A stretch of 64,000 nt of DNA from Algoriphagus taiwanensis. GTDB lineage: Bacteria > Bacteroidota > Bacteroidia > Cytophagales > Cyclobacteriaceae. The position numbers and the translations under genes were made by a program. The stretch covers positions 62,001-126,000 of the forward strand of contig NZ_BTPE01000001.1 of assembly GCF_036245645.1 (NCBI RefSeq), written 5' to 3'. The notes below the pieces were generated by a model. The model searched no databases and had not been told where the DNA came from. It saw only the letters and a list, made by a program, of their open reading frames with translations. Below are positions 24,385-32,154 of this stretch, piece after piece. Numbering within the stretch: the first letter of the stretch is position 1; every line of letters starts with the position of its first letter.

Positions 24385-25584
24385 TTAGGCAAGAAAATAG
24401 TTGGCCAGAATACCCAAAATCACCCCGCCAAGGATAATGACAGGAGAAGAGATCTTCGAAAACTGCAAAAGGCCATAAGTTGCCAAAATGAAAAAGATAT
24501 TTATCCCATTGGCTTCCAAAGGCTCGAAAAGGAGATAAGCTGCTGCAATGAGCATCCCGCAGGAGACGGCATTGACTCCTTCCAGAGCGGCCCTTACCGG
24601 ACGATATAATTTCAATTGATCCCAAAAACGGATCACAAAGAAGATGAGAAAAATCCCAGGCAGAAAAATCCCTGCAGCAGCCACCAAGCCTCCCATTAGA
24701 AAGCCAAAAGTTCCAAACTCCCGCATGGAAAGGGCACCGATATAGGAAGAAATGGCAAAAGTCGGCCCGGGTACCCCTTGGGAGATAGCATAGCCGGTCA
24801 GAAATTCCTCCGAGCTCAAAAACTGCTTGAAATCCACAAATTCGGTGTATAGATAGGGAACCAAAACCTGCCCTCCTCCGAAAATCAGGCTGCCGTTTCG
24901 GTAGAAATTTTCGAAAAGCAGCAAAGGTTGCCATTTGGTGATGGCACCGGCTACCGCAGCCAAAATCAAGACCCCTCCCCAAAGATAAAAGTTGGCCCAC
25001 TTGACGGAGAAGGATTTATCCTCCTCGGATTTGGGCTGGCTTTTGTATTTAATCGAAGTGCTTAATCCCCCAAGCACCAGCATGATGGGAAAAATGTATG
25101 GAGAACTGTAAAAGAAGGCGACAAATGCTGAAATCAGCATCAGAATCATCGCCTCCGTACTTTTGACCATTTTGCTGATCGTTTTTTGCGCAGCAAAAAT
25201 GATAAAGCCAATAGCCATGGGCTGAATAAATCTGGCAAAATTCAAGGCTCCGGGCGTATTCTCCTGAAGAAAATTGATCAGGAGAGCAGCTGAAGTCATG
25301 ATCAAAGTGGCCGGAAGTATCCAGACTAGCAAGGCCAAATAGGCCAAATTAGGTCCGCCTACGCGGAAACCAATCGCAGAAACCAGTTGAGTGGAAGAAG
25401 GGCCCGGGAGCATGTTGCACAAGGCATTGAGTTCCCAAAGTTCCTCCTCGGAGATATAGCCTCGGGATTTGACCATACGCTCAAGTAGCATGGCCAAAAA
25501 AGCCTGAGGCCCTCCAAAGGAAGTCAGGGACAGGATCAGAATGTCCTTGAGGAATACAAGATATCGGACCCTTCGTACCGACAT
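24385..25584 (-). CDS. chrA: Chromate transporter (CHR) family membrane protein
   Basis: The 399-residue inner-membrane protein has the two homologous CHR halves: the first with SFGGPQAFLAMLLERMV and LCNMLPGPSSTQLVSAIG, the second with GSLIFGGGQVLVPYLY and AISQGVPGPTFAISSYIG. The paired GG and PGP motifs mark the family, and about ten to twelve hydrophobic segments are present. Some members export chromate using the proton gradient; many in organisms without chromate exposure have no known substrate. ATG at 25584 lies one base after the stop of the 2OG-oxygenase gene, so the two are translationally linked. Substrate not shown. Confidence 0.92.
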   Translation of the reverse strand: MSVRRVRYLVFLKDILILSLTSFGGPQAFLAMLLERMVKSRGYISEEELWELNALCNMLPGPSSTQLVSAIGFRVGGPNLAYLALLVWILPATLIMTSAALLINFLQENTPGALNFARFIQPMAIGFIIFAAQKTISKMVKSTEAMILMLISAFVAFFYSSPYIFPIMLVLGGLSTSIKYKSQPKSEEDKSFSVKWANFYLWGGVLILAAVAGAITKWQPLLLFENFYRNGSLIFGGGQVLVPYLYTEFVDFKQFLSSEEFLTGYAISQGVPGPTFAISSYIGALSMREFGTFGFLMGGLVAAAGIFLPGIFLIFFVIRFWDQLKLYRPVRAALEGVNAVSCGMLIAAAYLLFEPLEANGINIFFILATYGLLQFSKISSPVIILGGVILGILANYFLA

Positions 25585-25585
25585 C

Positions 25586-26563
25586 TTATTTTCTGAGACC
25601 CAGCTCTCTTAGTCTTTCTTCCAAAAACTCACCGGCCGTAGCATCAGCAAACTGCTTGGGATTGGCTTCATCGATACAGCTTTCCAGACAGGTCAGGTCC
25701 ATTTCAGATCGGGGATGCATGAAAAACGGAATGGAGTACCGGCTGGTATTCATCTTGTCCCGTGGTGGATTGACTACCCGGTGGATGGTGGATTTCAGTT
25801 TTTTATTGGTCAATCGCTCCAGCATATCGCCTACGTTGACCACCAGCTGATCGGGTAGGGCGGTGATGGGAATCCATTTTCCGTCTTTTCTCAATACCTG
25901 CAATCCATCCGCGCTCGCGCCCATCAGAAGGGTAATCAGGTTGATGTCCCCATGCTCAGCTGCTCTGACAGCGTCTGCAGGCACTTCGTCGGGATTCTCG
26001 ATAGGGAAATAGTGGATTTGCCTCAGGATGGAATTGCCATAAGCTACTTTATCCTCAAAATAGTCTTCAGGAAGCTCCAAATTTAGCGCAATCGCCTTCA
26101 ACATTTCCTTACCTGCATTTTCCAAGGTTCTGAAGGCTTCCAGTGCATCCTGCTTGAACTGAGGGATTTCCTTGGGCCAAAGGTTGGCCGGATACTCTCC
26201 TTTCACAGGATCTGCATCTGGAATGGCTTCCAATTCTTGTCCCACATGGTAGAATTCTTTCAAGTCACCGGTATTTCTTCCTTTGGCATGTTCCTTTCCT
26301 TTTCCGGTATAGCCTCTTTGATAGCCTATTTCCGGCTTTTGGTATTGGGTCTTTACCTCATCCGGTAGGGCAAAGAAATCTTTGATGGATTGATAAAGCC
26401 GATCTTGAAGATCTTGGGATAGGCCATGATTTTTGATGGCTACAAAGCCAATATTTTGGTAAGCTTCTCCCAGCTTTTTTACAAAATTCATTTTTTGCTC
26501 GGGAGTACCTGAGGTAAAATGAGCAAGGTCTAAGCTTGGGATCTCGTCGAAAAGGATTTCCAT
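25586..26563 (-). CDS. Isopenicillin N synthase-family 2OG-Fe(II) oxygenase
   Basis: The 325-residue protein belongs to the non-heme iron dioxygenases of the isopenicillin N synthase type. The N-terminal DIOX_N part includes NIGFVAIKNHGLS. The iron ligands are His and Asp in AAEHGDINLITLL and His in STIHRVVNP; the 2-oxoglutarate-binding Arg-x-Ser is RYSIPFF. All ligands are present, so it should be active on a small molecule, but the substrate is unknown. Bacterial relatives next to no antibiotic genes are common, and none are visible here. It is cotranscribed with the CHR-family transporter that starts one base downstream. Confidence 0.88.
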   Translation of the reverse strand: MEILFDEIPSLDLAHFTSGTPEQKMNFVKKLGEAYQNIGFVAIKNHGLSQDLQDRLYQSIKDFFALPDEVKTQYQKPEIGYQRGYTGKGKEHAKGRNTGDLKEFYHVGQELEAIPDADPVKGEYPANLWPKEIPQFKQDALEAFRTLENAGKEMLKAIALNLELPEDYFEDKVAYGNSILRQIHYFPIENPDEVPADAVRAAEHGDINLITLLMGASADGLQVLRKDGKWIPITALPDQLVVNVGDMLERLTNKKLKSTIHRVVNPPRDKMNTSRYSIPFFMHPRSEMDLTCLESCIDEANPKQFADATAGEFLEERLRELGLRK

Positions 26564-26602
26564 TGTGGAATTGGGTTTAATTGGGGTTCAACTAGAATTG
26601 TC

Positions 26603-26610
26603 CAAAAATA
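26603..26610 (-). promoter_or_regulatory. Candidate promoter of the 2OG-oxygenase/chrA operon
   Basis: On the minus strand the sequence reads TATTTTTG (TAnnTTTG), 40 bases before the oxygenase ATG. On the plus strand TATCTTTA at 26613-26620 is a 7/8 match that could serve the divergent lipoprotein gene at 26642. Confidence 0.5.
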
Positions 26611-26641
26611 AATATCTTTAGACTCAATACTTACTCTTTGT

Positions 26642-27412
26642 ATGAACAAATTCCCTGTATTCCTCCTGCTTTTGGTCTTGGGTTGGTTTTCCTGCAATCC
26701 TGAGAAAAGAAGAATCAATGAAAAAGTAATCGTAGCAGCGCAGGATTCAGTTCAGCAGGTCGAGGCGACCTCTCCGGTGACCTTCTTTCAGCTGGAGGAC
26801 TCCTCGGCTTTTCCTGACGCTATTTTGGAGCTTTACACCCCTTTAGGAAATCAGGTTTTTAGGCCGGGCAAAGTTCCTTTTGAGTTTAATGTAAAGAACT
26901 TCCCCATTTACGAGGCCGAAATCCGATCCCCGAGACTTTTCAATATCATCAATGGAGGAGATCCGGTAGGGCATTTGTCTCCTATTTTCCAAAAGGAACT
27001 CGCCGAAGGGACTTACCGGGTAGTGGGATACTTGGTGGATGAGCAAGGTTTAGCCTTAAAAAGCTTTGGAAATTACGTGGACAGGGATTTTTTGGTCGGG
27101 GAATCGCGACCTTTTCCCTATTCAGCCGAACCCTATTTGGCCTTGAACTTCCCCCGGAATGCTCAAATTGTAGCTGCAGGTGATGATTTGATCATTGATT
27201 TCCTTGTATTGGGAGGAGATATGAAACTTGATGGACTGATCGTCAATGTCGAAATCAATGATTGGCATTACGAAATTGATCACATGGCTCCGATTTTGGT
27301 CGAAAACCTTCCCATCGGAGACTATCAGGTCAGGGTCAAACTTCTCAGAAAGGAAGGAAAAGAACTCGAAGGGCCTTTCTCTTTCGTGACCAAGTCGGTC
27401 TTTGTTCGATAA
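26642..27412 (+). CDS. Hypothetical lipoprotein
   Basis: A 256-residue protein with a type II signal peptide ending in a lipobox (GWFSC, Cys18). The mature part starts with a short linker and then two beta-rich blocks: about 50-150 (TPLGNQVFRPGKVPFEFNVKN) and about 160-255 (PYLALNFPRNAQIVAAGDDL to the end). Both blocks read like Ig-like or carbohydrate-binding sandwich domains. I do not recognise a family. ATG at 26642; serS follows 38 bases later but carries its own promoter-like sequence. Surface or periplasmic location is inferred from the lipobox. Confidence 0.7.
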   Translation: MNKFPVFLLLLVLGWFSCNPEKRRINEKVIVAAQDSVQQVEATSPVTFFQLEDSSAFPDAILELYTPLGNQVFRPGKVPFEFNVKNFPIYEAEIRSPRLFNIINGGDPVGHLSPIFQKELAEGTYRVVGYLVDEQGLALKSFGNYVDRDFLVGESRPFPYSAEPYLALNFPRNAQIVAAGDDLIIDFLVLGGDMKLDGLIVNVEINDWHYEIDHMAPILVENLPIGDYQVRVKLLRKEGKELEGPFSFVTKSVFVR

Positions 27413-27417
27413 GTCCT

Positions 27418-27425
27418 TATCTTTG
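27418..27425 (+). promoter_or_regulatory. Candidate promoter of serS
   Basis: TATCTTTG followed by CCGGC, an exact TAnnTTTG match, ends 25 bases before the serS ATG and overlaps the end of the lipoprotein transcript. Confidence 0.55.
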
Positions 27426-27450
27426 CCGGCAGATTTAAACCTCCATTTTC

Positions 27451-28722
27451 ATGCTTTTAGTGAATCAAATCCGGGAGAACTATGCTACTGTTCTTACCGG
27501 TTTGCAGAAAAGAAACATTTCCAATGCCCAAGAGCTTTTGGATCAGGCCATTGCTTTGGATGATCGGAGAAAGTCCAGCCAAACCGAAAGAGATCAGCTT
27601 CAGGCTGAAGCCAATGCGCTCTCCAAATCGATAGGACAGTTGATGAAAGAGGGGAAAAAAGAGGAAGCAGAAGCCGCCAAAGCAAAAACTGGCGAAATCA
27701 AATCCCAAATCAAAGGGCTGGAAGACGAAAACTCCCTAGCGGAAGAAAGTCTCAAAGCCTTGCTTTATACCATTCCCAATGTGCCTCATTCCAGTGTGCC
27801 TGCGGGAAAAAGTGCGGAGGACAACGAAATTGTATTGGAGCATGGAAGCATTCCTTCTCTGTTTGAGGGCAAGTTGCCGCATTGGGAACTGATCAAAAAG
27901 TATGACATCATTGACTTTGATCTGGGAGTGAAAATTACCGGGGCAGGTTTTCCTGTCTACAAAGGAAAAGGGGCCCGTTTGCAGCGGGCATTGATCAATT
28001 TTTTCCTGGATGAAGCCTTAAAAGCAGGTTTTGTGGAGGTGCAGCCTCCCATTCTGGTCAATGAAGATTCGGGATATGGTACAGGTCAGCTTCCGGACAA
28101 GGAGGGGCAGATGTATCATGCCACTGTAGACAACTTGTATCTGATTCCTACCGCCGAGGTTCCAATTACCAATTTGTATCGGGATGTGATTCTTTCTGAG
28201 GAAGAATTGCCCATTCGGAATGTGGGTTACACGCCTTGTTTCAGAAGAGAAGCGGGCAGTTGGGGAGCTCATGTGAGAGGGCTAAACAGACTTCATCAGT
28301 TTGACAAGGTGGAAATCGTTCAGATTACTCATCCTGATCACTCTTACCAAGCCTTGGAGGAAATGAGTGCTTATGTTCAGGGACTCTTGCAAAAATTGGA
28401 GCTTCCTTATCGGGTACTTCGGCTTTGTGGCGGAGACATGGGCTTTACCTCAGCTTTGACTTACGACATGGAAGTCTTCTCTGCCGCACAGGAAAGATGG
28501 CTGGAAGTAAGTTCGGTTTCCAACTTTGAGACCTATCAGACTAATCGTCTGAAATTGCGATTCAAAGGCGAAGACAAAAAGACCCAATTGGCTCATTCTC
28601 TCAATGGATCTGCCCTGGCCTTGCCAAGAATTGTGGCATCCATTCTGGAAAACAACCAAACACCGGAAGGCATTCTGATGCCGAAGGTTTTGATCCCTTA
28701 CTTGGGATTTGATAAAATCTAA
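27451..28722 (+). CDS. serS: Serine--tRNA ligase
   Basis: SerS charges tRNA-Ser (and tRNA-Sec where present). The 423-residue protein has the long N-terminal coiled-coil arm (about 30-100) that grips the tRNA variable arm, then the class II catalytic core: motif 1 around GKGARLQRALINFFLDEA, the TAEVPITN serine pocket, motif 2 CFRREAGSWGAHVRGL with Arg, and motif 3 near the end (NGSALALPRIVASILEN). Length matches the family (about 425). ATG at 27451. It is followed by a palindromic repeat element, not by a clear terminator. Confidence 0.98.
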   Translation: MLLVNQIRENYATVLTGLQKRNISNAQELLDQAIALDDRRKSSQTERDQLQAEANALSKSIGQLMKEGKKEEAEAAKAKTGEIKSQIKGLEDENSLAEESLKALLYTIPNVPHSSVPAGKSAEDNEIVLEHGSIPSLFEGKLPHWELIKKYDIIDFDLGVKITGAGFPVYKGKGARLQRALINFFLDEALKAGFVEVQPPILVNEDSGYGTGQLPDKEGQMYHATVDNLYLIPTAEVPITNLYRDVILSEEELPIRNVGYTPCFRREAGSWGAHVRGLNRLHQFDKVEIVQITHPDHSYQALEEMSAYVQGLLQKLELPYRVLRLCGGDMGFTSALTYDMEVFSAAQERWLEVSSVSNFETYQTNRLKLRFKGEDKKTQLAHSLNGSALALPRIVASILENNQTPEGILMPKVLIPYLGFDKI

Positions 28723-28729
28723 ATCATAT

Positions 28730-28870
28730 AGAGGCTGTCTCATAAATCGTTTCGATGTCAGCCTGAGCGGAGTCGAAGGCCATTTCCAGCTTTCCGGACG
28801 ACATTTCCATTTCGAGACTCTCGTCTCTCAAGTGCTCAATGTGACAAACTTCACTTTTGAGACAGGCTCT
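28730..28870. repeat. Palindromic, MITE-like repeat element
   Basis: A 141-base element bounded by imperfect inverted repeats: AGAGGCTGTCTCA (28730-28742) and TGAGACAGGCTCT (28858-28870), complementary at 12 of 13 positions. Inside, two related half-sites face each other: TGTCAGCCTGAGCGGAGTCG on the plus strand from 28756, and on the minus strand TGTCACATTGAGC near 28832-28844 leading into a segment ending TCTCGAAATG. From memory, TGTCAxxxTGAGCGGAGTCGAA-type repeats are dispersed in many Bacteroidota genomes. It codes for nothing evident and fills the gap between serS and the next gene. Confidence 0.7.
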
Positions 28871-28890
28871 TCTTTTCTATTCCAAAAATC

Positions 28891-29319
28891 ATGAAAAAGC
28901 GATTGCTACTTATTTTGGTATTTCTACCTCTTTTTTCCTTTGCTCAATCCCAGGCTGAGGAGGAAAAAGCCATAGCCAATACCATTCAATTATATTTTGA
29001 TGGGATGATGGAACGAGATGCCTCCAAACTGGAAGAAGCTTTTCTACCGGATGCACGACTGATCGGCTACAGAGGAGATCAGCTTTTTGTCACGCCTTTT
29101 GCGGAGTGGAAAGCAGGTACTTCCAAGGGAAGCCCAAGAAATCCTGAAGAGTACAGCAATGAGTTGAAAAATATCAAGATTGTCGGAGGAATGGCCTTGG
29201 CAGAGACAGAGCTCTTCTGGCCGGGAATCTATTATTATGACTACCTCACGCTACTAAAGGTGGAGGGAAAGTGGAAAATAGTCCACAAAAGCTGGTGGGA
29301 AAAGCCGCTGGAAAAGTAA
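28891..29319 (+). CDS. Secreted NTF2-like (putative lumazine-binding type) protein
   Basis: A 142-residue protein with a signal peptide ending near residue 18 (LFSFAQ/SQAEEE). The mature part has the NTF2-like fold pattern: an opening helix (EKAIANTIQLYFDGMMERD), LEEAFLPDARLIGYRGD, and closing strands with ALAETELFWPG, YYDYLTLLKVEGKWKIVHKSW. This matches the small NTF2-like/lumazine-binding group, many of which have unknown roles. ATG at 28891, just after the repeat element. It converges on coaE with only 1 base between the stops. Confidence 0.82.
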   Translation: MKKRLLLILVFLPLFSFAQSQAEEEKAIANTIQLYFDGMMERDASKLEEAFLPDARLIGYRGDQLFVTPFAEWKAGTSKGSPRNPEEYSNELKNIKIVGGMALAETELFWPGIYYYDYLTLLKVEGKWKIVHKSWWEKPLEK

Positions 29320-29320
29320 G

Positions 29321-29926
29321 TCAGGCCAGGTTGAGGAGTTTTTGATGAATCTCCAATACCTGAGGAATCAGCAGTTTGTTTTCTGCATTTTTGATCACAA
29401 AGTCAGCCAATTCATTTTTCTTCTCATCCGGCATCTGCTGATCGATGATGCTGTTGATCTGTGCTTCAGAGCGATGTGGGTCTCTCATCAATACCCGGGC
29501 TACCCGGACTTTGAGGGGAGAGCTCACATTGATTAGTTTATCCAACTGGCTTGCTGAGCCTGTTTCGAATAGAAGAGCTGCTTCTTTGAGCACATAAGGG
29601 GTCTGTTGTTCCTTGGCCCAATTTTCAAAGTCCAGACCCACTGCCGGGTGGACCAAAGAATTGATTTTTTTAACCTTCTCAGGGTCTGAAAAGACTTGCT
29701 CTGCTAGATATTTTCTATTCAAGCCCCCTTCTTGGGTGTAAGCCTGCTGACCAAACTCCTCCCTAATTTTGGATTGGAGAACGTAGTCATGTTCCATGAG
29801 CCACTTTGCCCGATCATCCGCAGAATAAACAGGGATTCCCAACAGGTGAAAAATACGGCAAACCGTGGATTTGCCCGAACCGATCCCTCCTGTAATTCCT
29901 ACTTTCAAAGCTTGCTTACTGTCCAT
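29321..29926 (-). CDS. coaE: Dephospho-CoA kinase
   Basis: CoaE phosphorylates dephospho-CoA at the 3' hydroxyl in the last step of CoA synthesis. The 201-residue P-loop kinase has GITGGIGSGKSTVCR (Walker A, residues about 10-20), the SADDRAKWLM substrate segment, and LVHPAVGLDFENW plus PYVLKEAALLFETG in the middle. RVLMRDPHRSEAQINSIIDQQM forms the lid region. Length matches the family (about 200). ATG at 29926 lies inside the end of the YbbR-like gene (11-base overlap), so they are coupled. Confidence 0.95.
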   Translation of the reverse strand: MDSKQALKVGITGGIGSGKSTVCRIFHLLGIPVYSADDRAKWLMEHDYVLQSKIREEFGQQAYTQEGGLNRKYLAEQVFSDPEKVKKINSLVHPAVGLDFENWAKEQQTPYVLKEAALLFETGSASQLDKLINVSSPLKVRVARVLMRDPHRSEAQINSIIDQQMPDEKKNELADFVIKNAENKLLIPQVLEIHQKLLNLA

Positions 29927-30884
29927 ATTTCAGGCGGATTTTCTCCGGTTCTACTTTGATTCCTTTGATGTACTTGGGTGAAGGGGAAACCTGAATGCTC
30001 AGGGTACTGTCGGATCGGTTTCTTTTGGAATAGTCCAAAACGGCTTCAAATTCCAGCTCTTTCAGCTCGTCCACAAAGCGTTCATCTACCAGATAGGTCA
30101 TCACGGGAGTGATTTCTTCATCCTCGAGGGAAACTGTCCTCGGGAAGTTGATTTTTTTGACCTTAAGCCTTTTGTTGCCTTCCAAGAAATTGACTACTGA
30201 GAAAGAAACTTTGATTTCTGGGATTTCAAGCTCCACAAATTCCGCCAGGGATTTTTCCAAAGAAAGATCCACGATATCAGAAAAATCCTCATCGAGGTTT
30301 TTTTGGTCCAACTGAACAGGAAAATATCCTTCGAATAGCTCGATAACTGAGCTTGGCCCTTTGACCGTGATGGACTTGGGCTCAAAAGCTATATCTCCTT
30401 CAATAATGGCATTTTTTGCCAAGGTGTAGGAGGCTGAGTCCAGCTTGGGAATGAGAGAAATAGTTTCAATTCGATCAATCTGATAGGGGATGGAATCCTC
30501 CAAAAGGCCGATCAACTGGGTGGGAGTAAGAAACTCTCCAAGGGATCGTTTCAAGTCTGAAGTCAAAAGGAATTTTTTCTCAGCAGGATTGGCTAAAGGG
30601 ATAGGATAGGGAGGCTCGTTCAGGTTAAAATATTTCCTCAACAGATCCCAACCATTTCCGGTAATCTGAATCTGAATGCTTTTTGGAAGAGGTTTTACTG
30701 GGTAAAACCGCTCGGTGTCGTACTCCCAGGCAATGGGATAATCGACAATAGTCGTGTAATTGTCCTTATTCAGGGCATTTAAAATCCAAAAAGTGGTAGC
30801 TGCAAGGATGCAGAGGACTACCACTTTTAGATTTGAGAGTTTTCGGGAAGAAATCCTACGGGAGGATTTTTTGGTATCCGGCAA
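29916..30884 (-). CDS. YbbR-like (CdaR-family) membrane protein
   Basis: A 322-residue protein with one N-terminal membrane helix (about 22-42, LKVVVLCILAATTFWILNAL) after a basic start, and an extracytoplasmic part made of YbbR-like beta repeats (for example IQIQITGNGWDLLRKY and ITVKGPSSVIELFEGYFPV). In Firmicutes, CdaR regulates the c-di-AMP cyclase CdaA; no cyclase gene is near here, so that link is not supported locally. The start codon overlaps or abuts the yajC region with a 7-base gap; coaE follows with an 11-base overlap. Typical Bacteroidota order yajC-ybbR-coaE. Confidence 0.85.
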   Translation of the reverse strand: MPDTKKSSRRISSRKLSNLKVVVLCILAATTFWILNALNKDNYTTIVDYPIAWEYDTERFYPVKPLPKSIQIQITGNGWDLLRKYFNLNEPPYPIPLANPAEKKFLLTSDLKRSLGEFLTPTQLIGLLEDSIPYQIDRIETISLIPKLDSASYTLAKNAIIEGDIAFEPKSITVKGPSSVIELFEGYFPVQLDQKNLDEDFSDIVDLSLEKSLAEFVELEIPEIKVSFSVVNFLEGNKRLKVKKINFPRTVSLEDEEITPVMTYLVDERFVDELKELEFEAVLDYSKRNRSDSTLSIQVSPSPKYIKGIKVEPEKIRLKYGQ

Positions 30885-30891
30885 AGCTCGA

Positions 30892-31209
30892 TTATTTGGT
30901 TGAAGCTGTTTTTTTGGAGAAGTCGAGGGAAATCGCGGATTTCTCCACTTTCACCTTGAGTCCACGGTCCAGTTCGATGTAGACTACATCGCCTTCTACA
31001 CTGCTTACTTTGCCGTGTATTCCACCGATGGTGACGACTTCATCTCCTTTTTTAATTTCTTCGATAAACTTCTTGGTTTCTTTTTGTTTTTTCTGCTGTG
31101 GTCTGATCATAAAGAAATACATAATCAGAATAATCGAGCCAAAGAGAAAAACCTGTCCAAGAATGCCTGCTCCTCCTGCAGGAGCCTGAGCTAAGATGTA
31201 ATTCAGCAT
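30892..31209 (-). CDS. yajC: Preprotein translocase subunit YajC
   Basis: YajC accompanies SecDF at the Sec translocon in the inner membrane. The 105-residue protein has one N-terminal helix (about 18-38, LGQVFLFGSIILIMYFFMI), the family motif MIRPQQKKQKE directly after it, then the cytoplasmic domain with GDEVVTIGGIHGKVSSV. Length matches (E. coli 110). ATG at 31209, four bases after the stop of the DUF1573 gene, and 7 bases before the YbbR-like gene, so all are probably one transcript. Confidence 0.95.
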   Translation of the reverse strand: MLNYILAQAPAGGAGILGQVFLFGSIILIMYFFMIRPQQKKQKETKKFIEEIKKGDEVVTIGGIHGKVSSVEGDVVYIELDRGLKVKVEKSAISLDFSKKTASTK

Positions 31210-31213
31210 GTGA

Positions 31214-31747
31214 TTATCTCTTCAAAGGGCCAGCCGGAGCGGAAGCACCAGCCAATTTTGGAGTAACAGAGCCCTTCATTCTCAATCGGGTCACTGTTGG
31301 GTTGGTATTGGCTTGGATAGTCACGGTAGGAGCCTGCGATCCGGATTTTGCAGTAGAGTTGAATACTACTTTCACAAAACCTGTCTCTCCAGGATTTACC
31401 GGAGTCTTGGTCCAGTCAGGGCTAGTACATCCACAGGAAGCAGTGATGTTGGAAATGACCAATGGAGCCTGACCGTTGTTGGTGAAGTTGAAGATATGCT
31501 CTACTACTTGTCCTTCATTGATCGTTCCAAAGTCGTATTCCATTTCTTTAAATTCGAATGCCCCCAAAGAGCTTGGATCAGCAGTGGTGGCAGTCTGCAC
31601 GTTTACGGGAGTTACTGCAGTGTTGGAATTTTCAAGTTGGGCGATTTTTTCTTCTAATGCTTTGATTTTGTCAGCTTGATCGTCCTTCTGGTTGCAAGCG
31701 CCGAGTAATGCTACTACAGCTATTGCGCTAAGAAATTTAATTTTCAT
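31214..31747 (-). CDS. DUF1573-domain lipoprotein
   Basis: A 177-residue protein with a lipobox (ALLGAC, Cys18), a short coiled coil (KIKALEEKIAQLENS, about 27-42) and then one DUF1573 domain (about 65-165). The domain core is FEFKEMEYDFGTINEGQVVEHIFNF in part, followed by the ITASCGCTSPDW cysteine motif and a closing PTVTRLRMKGSV. DUF1573 is an Ig-like/ASPM-type fold common in Bacteroidota lipoproteins; its function is not established. ATG at 31747. yajC begins 4 bases after the stop. Confidence 0.87.
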   Translation of the reverse strand: MKIKFLSAIAVVALLGACNQKDDQADKIKALEEKIAQLENSNTAVTPVNVQTATTADPSSLGAFEFKEMEYDFGTINEGQVVEHIFNFTNNGQAPLVISNITASCGCTSPDWTKTPVNPGETGFVKVVFNSTAKSGSQAPTVTIQANTNPTVTRLRMKGSVTPKLAGASAPAGPLKR

Positions 31748-31844
31748 AGGGTTATAATTGTTTGATTTTATCTGATTTTCAATTGAAAGTCTTCCAGCAA
31801 AACCCAGTCAATTACAGATTGGTTTCCAGAACCTTACCTGCCAA

Positions 31845-32147
31845 TCAGTTTTTTCCTTGGTTGATTTGTTCAATTAGCTTATTGACATCGCTGAGAAGGT
31901 TCTCAGCTTTGTTTTTGGCTTCACTGATTACTCTCTTGCCTTCAGTCTTTGCCTCATTCAGGTGAAGTTCTTTTCCTTCAACCAGCTCTTTGATCAGCTC
32001 TTCCAGCTCTTTTTGGTATTTGGAGAGTTTGAAGGTAAGCTTATCTCTGGTATTAGCTCCGGTATCCGGTGCAAATAGGATTCCCAAAGCGGTTCCTACT
32101 CCGGCACCGACTAGAAAAGCGAGTAATGTATTGCTGCTCTTGCTCAT
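31845..32147 (-). CDS. YtxH-like membrane-anchored protein
   Basis: A 100-residue protein with one N-terminal hydrophobic segment rich in glycine (LLAFLVGAGVGTALGILFAP), which is the YtxH signature, followed by TGANTRDKLTFKL and a long charged amphipathic helix to the C-terminus. YtxH proteins are general-stress-related in Bacilli, with no known biochemical activity. ATG at 32147, 7 bases after the nusB stop (TAA at 32155-32157). A second, unanchored protein of similar charged-helix type occurs at 36559-36882. Confidence 0.85.
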   Translation of the reverse strand: MSKSSNTLLAFLVGAGVGTALGILFAPDTGANTRDKLTFKLSKYQKELEELIKELVEGKELHLNEAKTEGKRVISEAKNKAENLLSDVNKLIEQINQGKN

Positions 32148-32154
32148 AGTTTTC

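Noticed and set aside
24374..25000. 208-residue frame on the minus strand overlapping the chromate-transporter gene
   Set aside because: A frame-shifted shadow of the transporter on the same strand; the transporter frame carries both CHR motifs.
28756..28850. Possible CRISPR-like or small RNA array in the serS downstream gap
   Set aside because: There are only two facing half-sites, no regularly spaced direct repeats and no cas genes.
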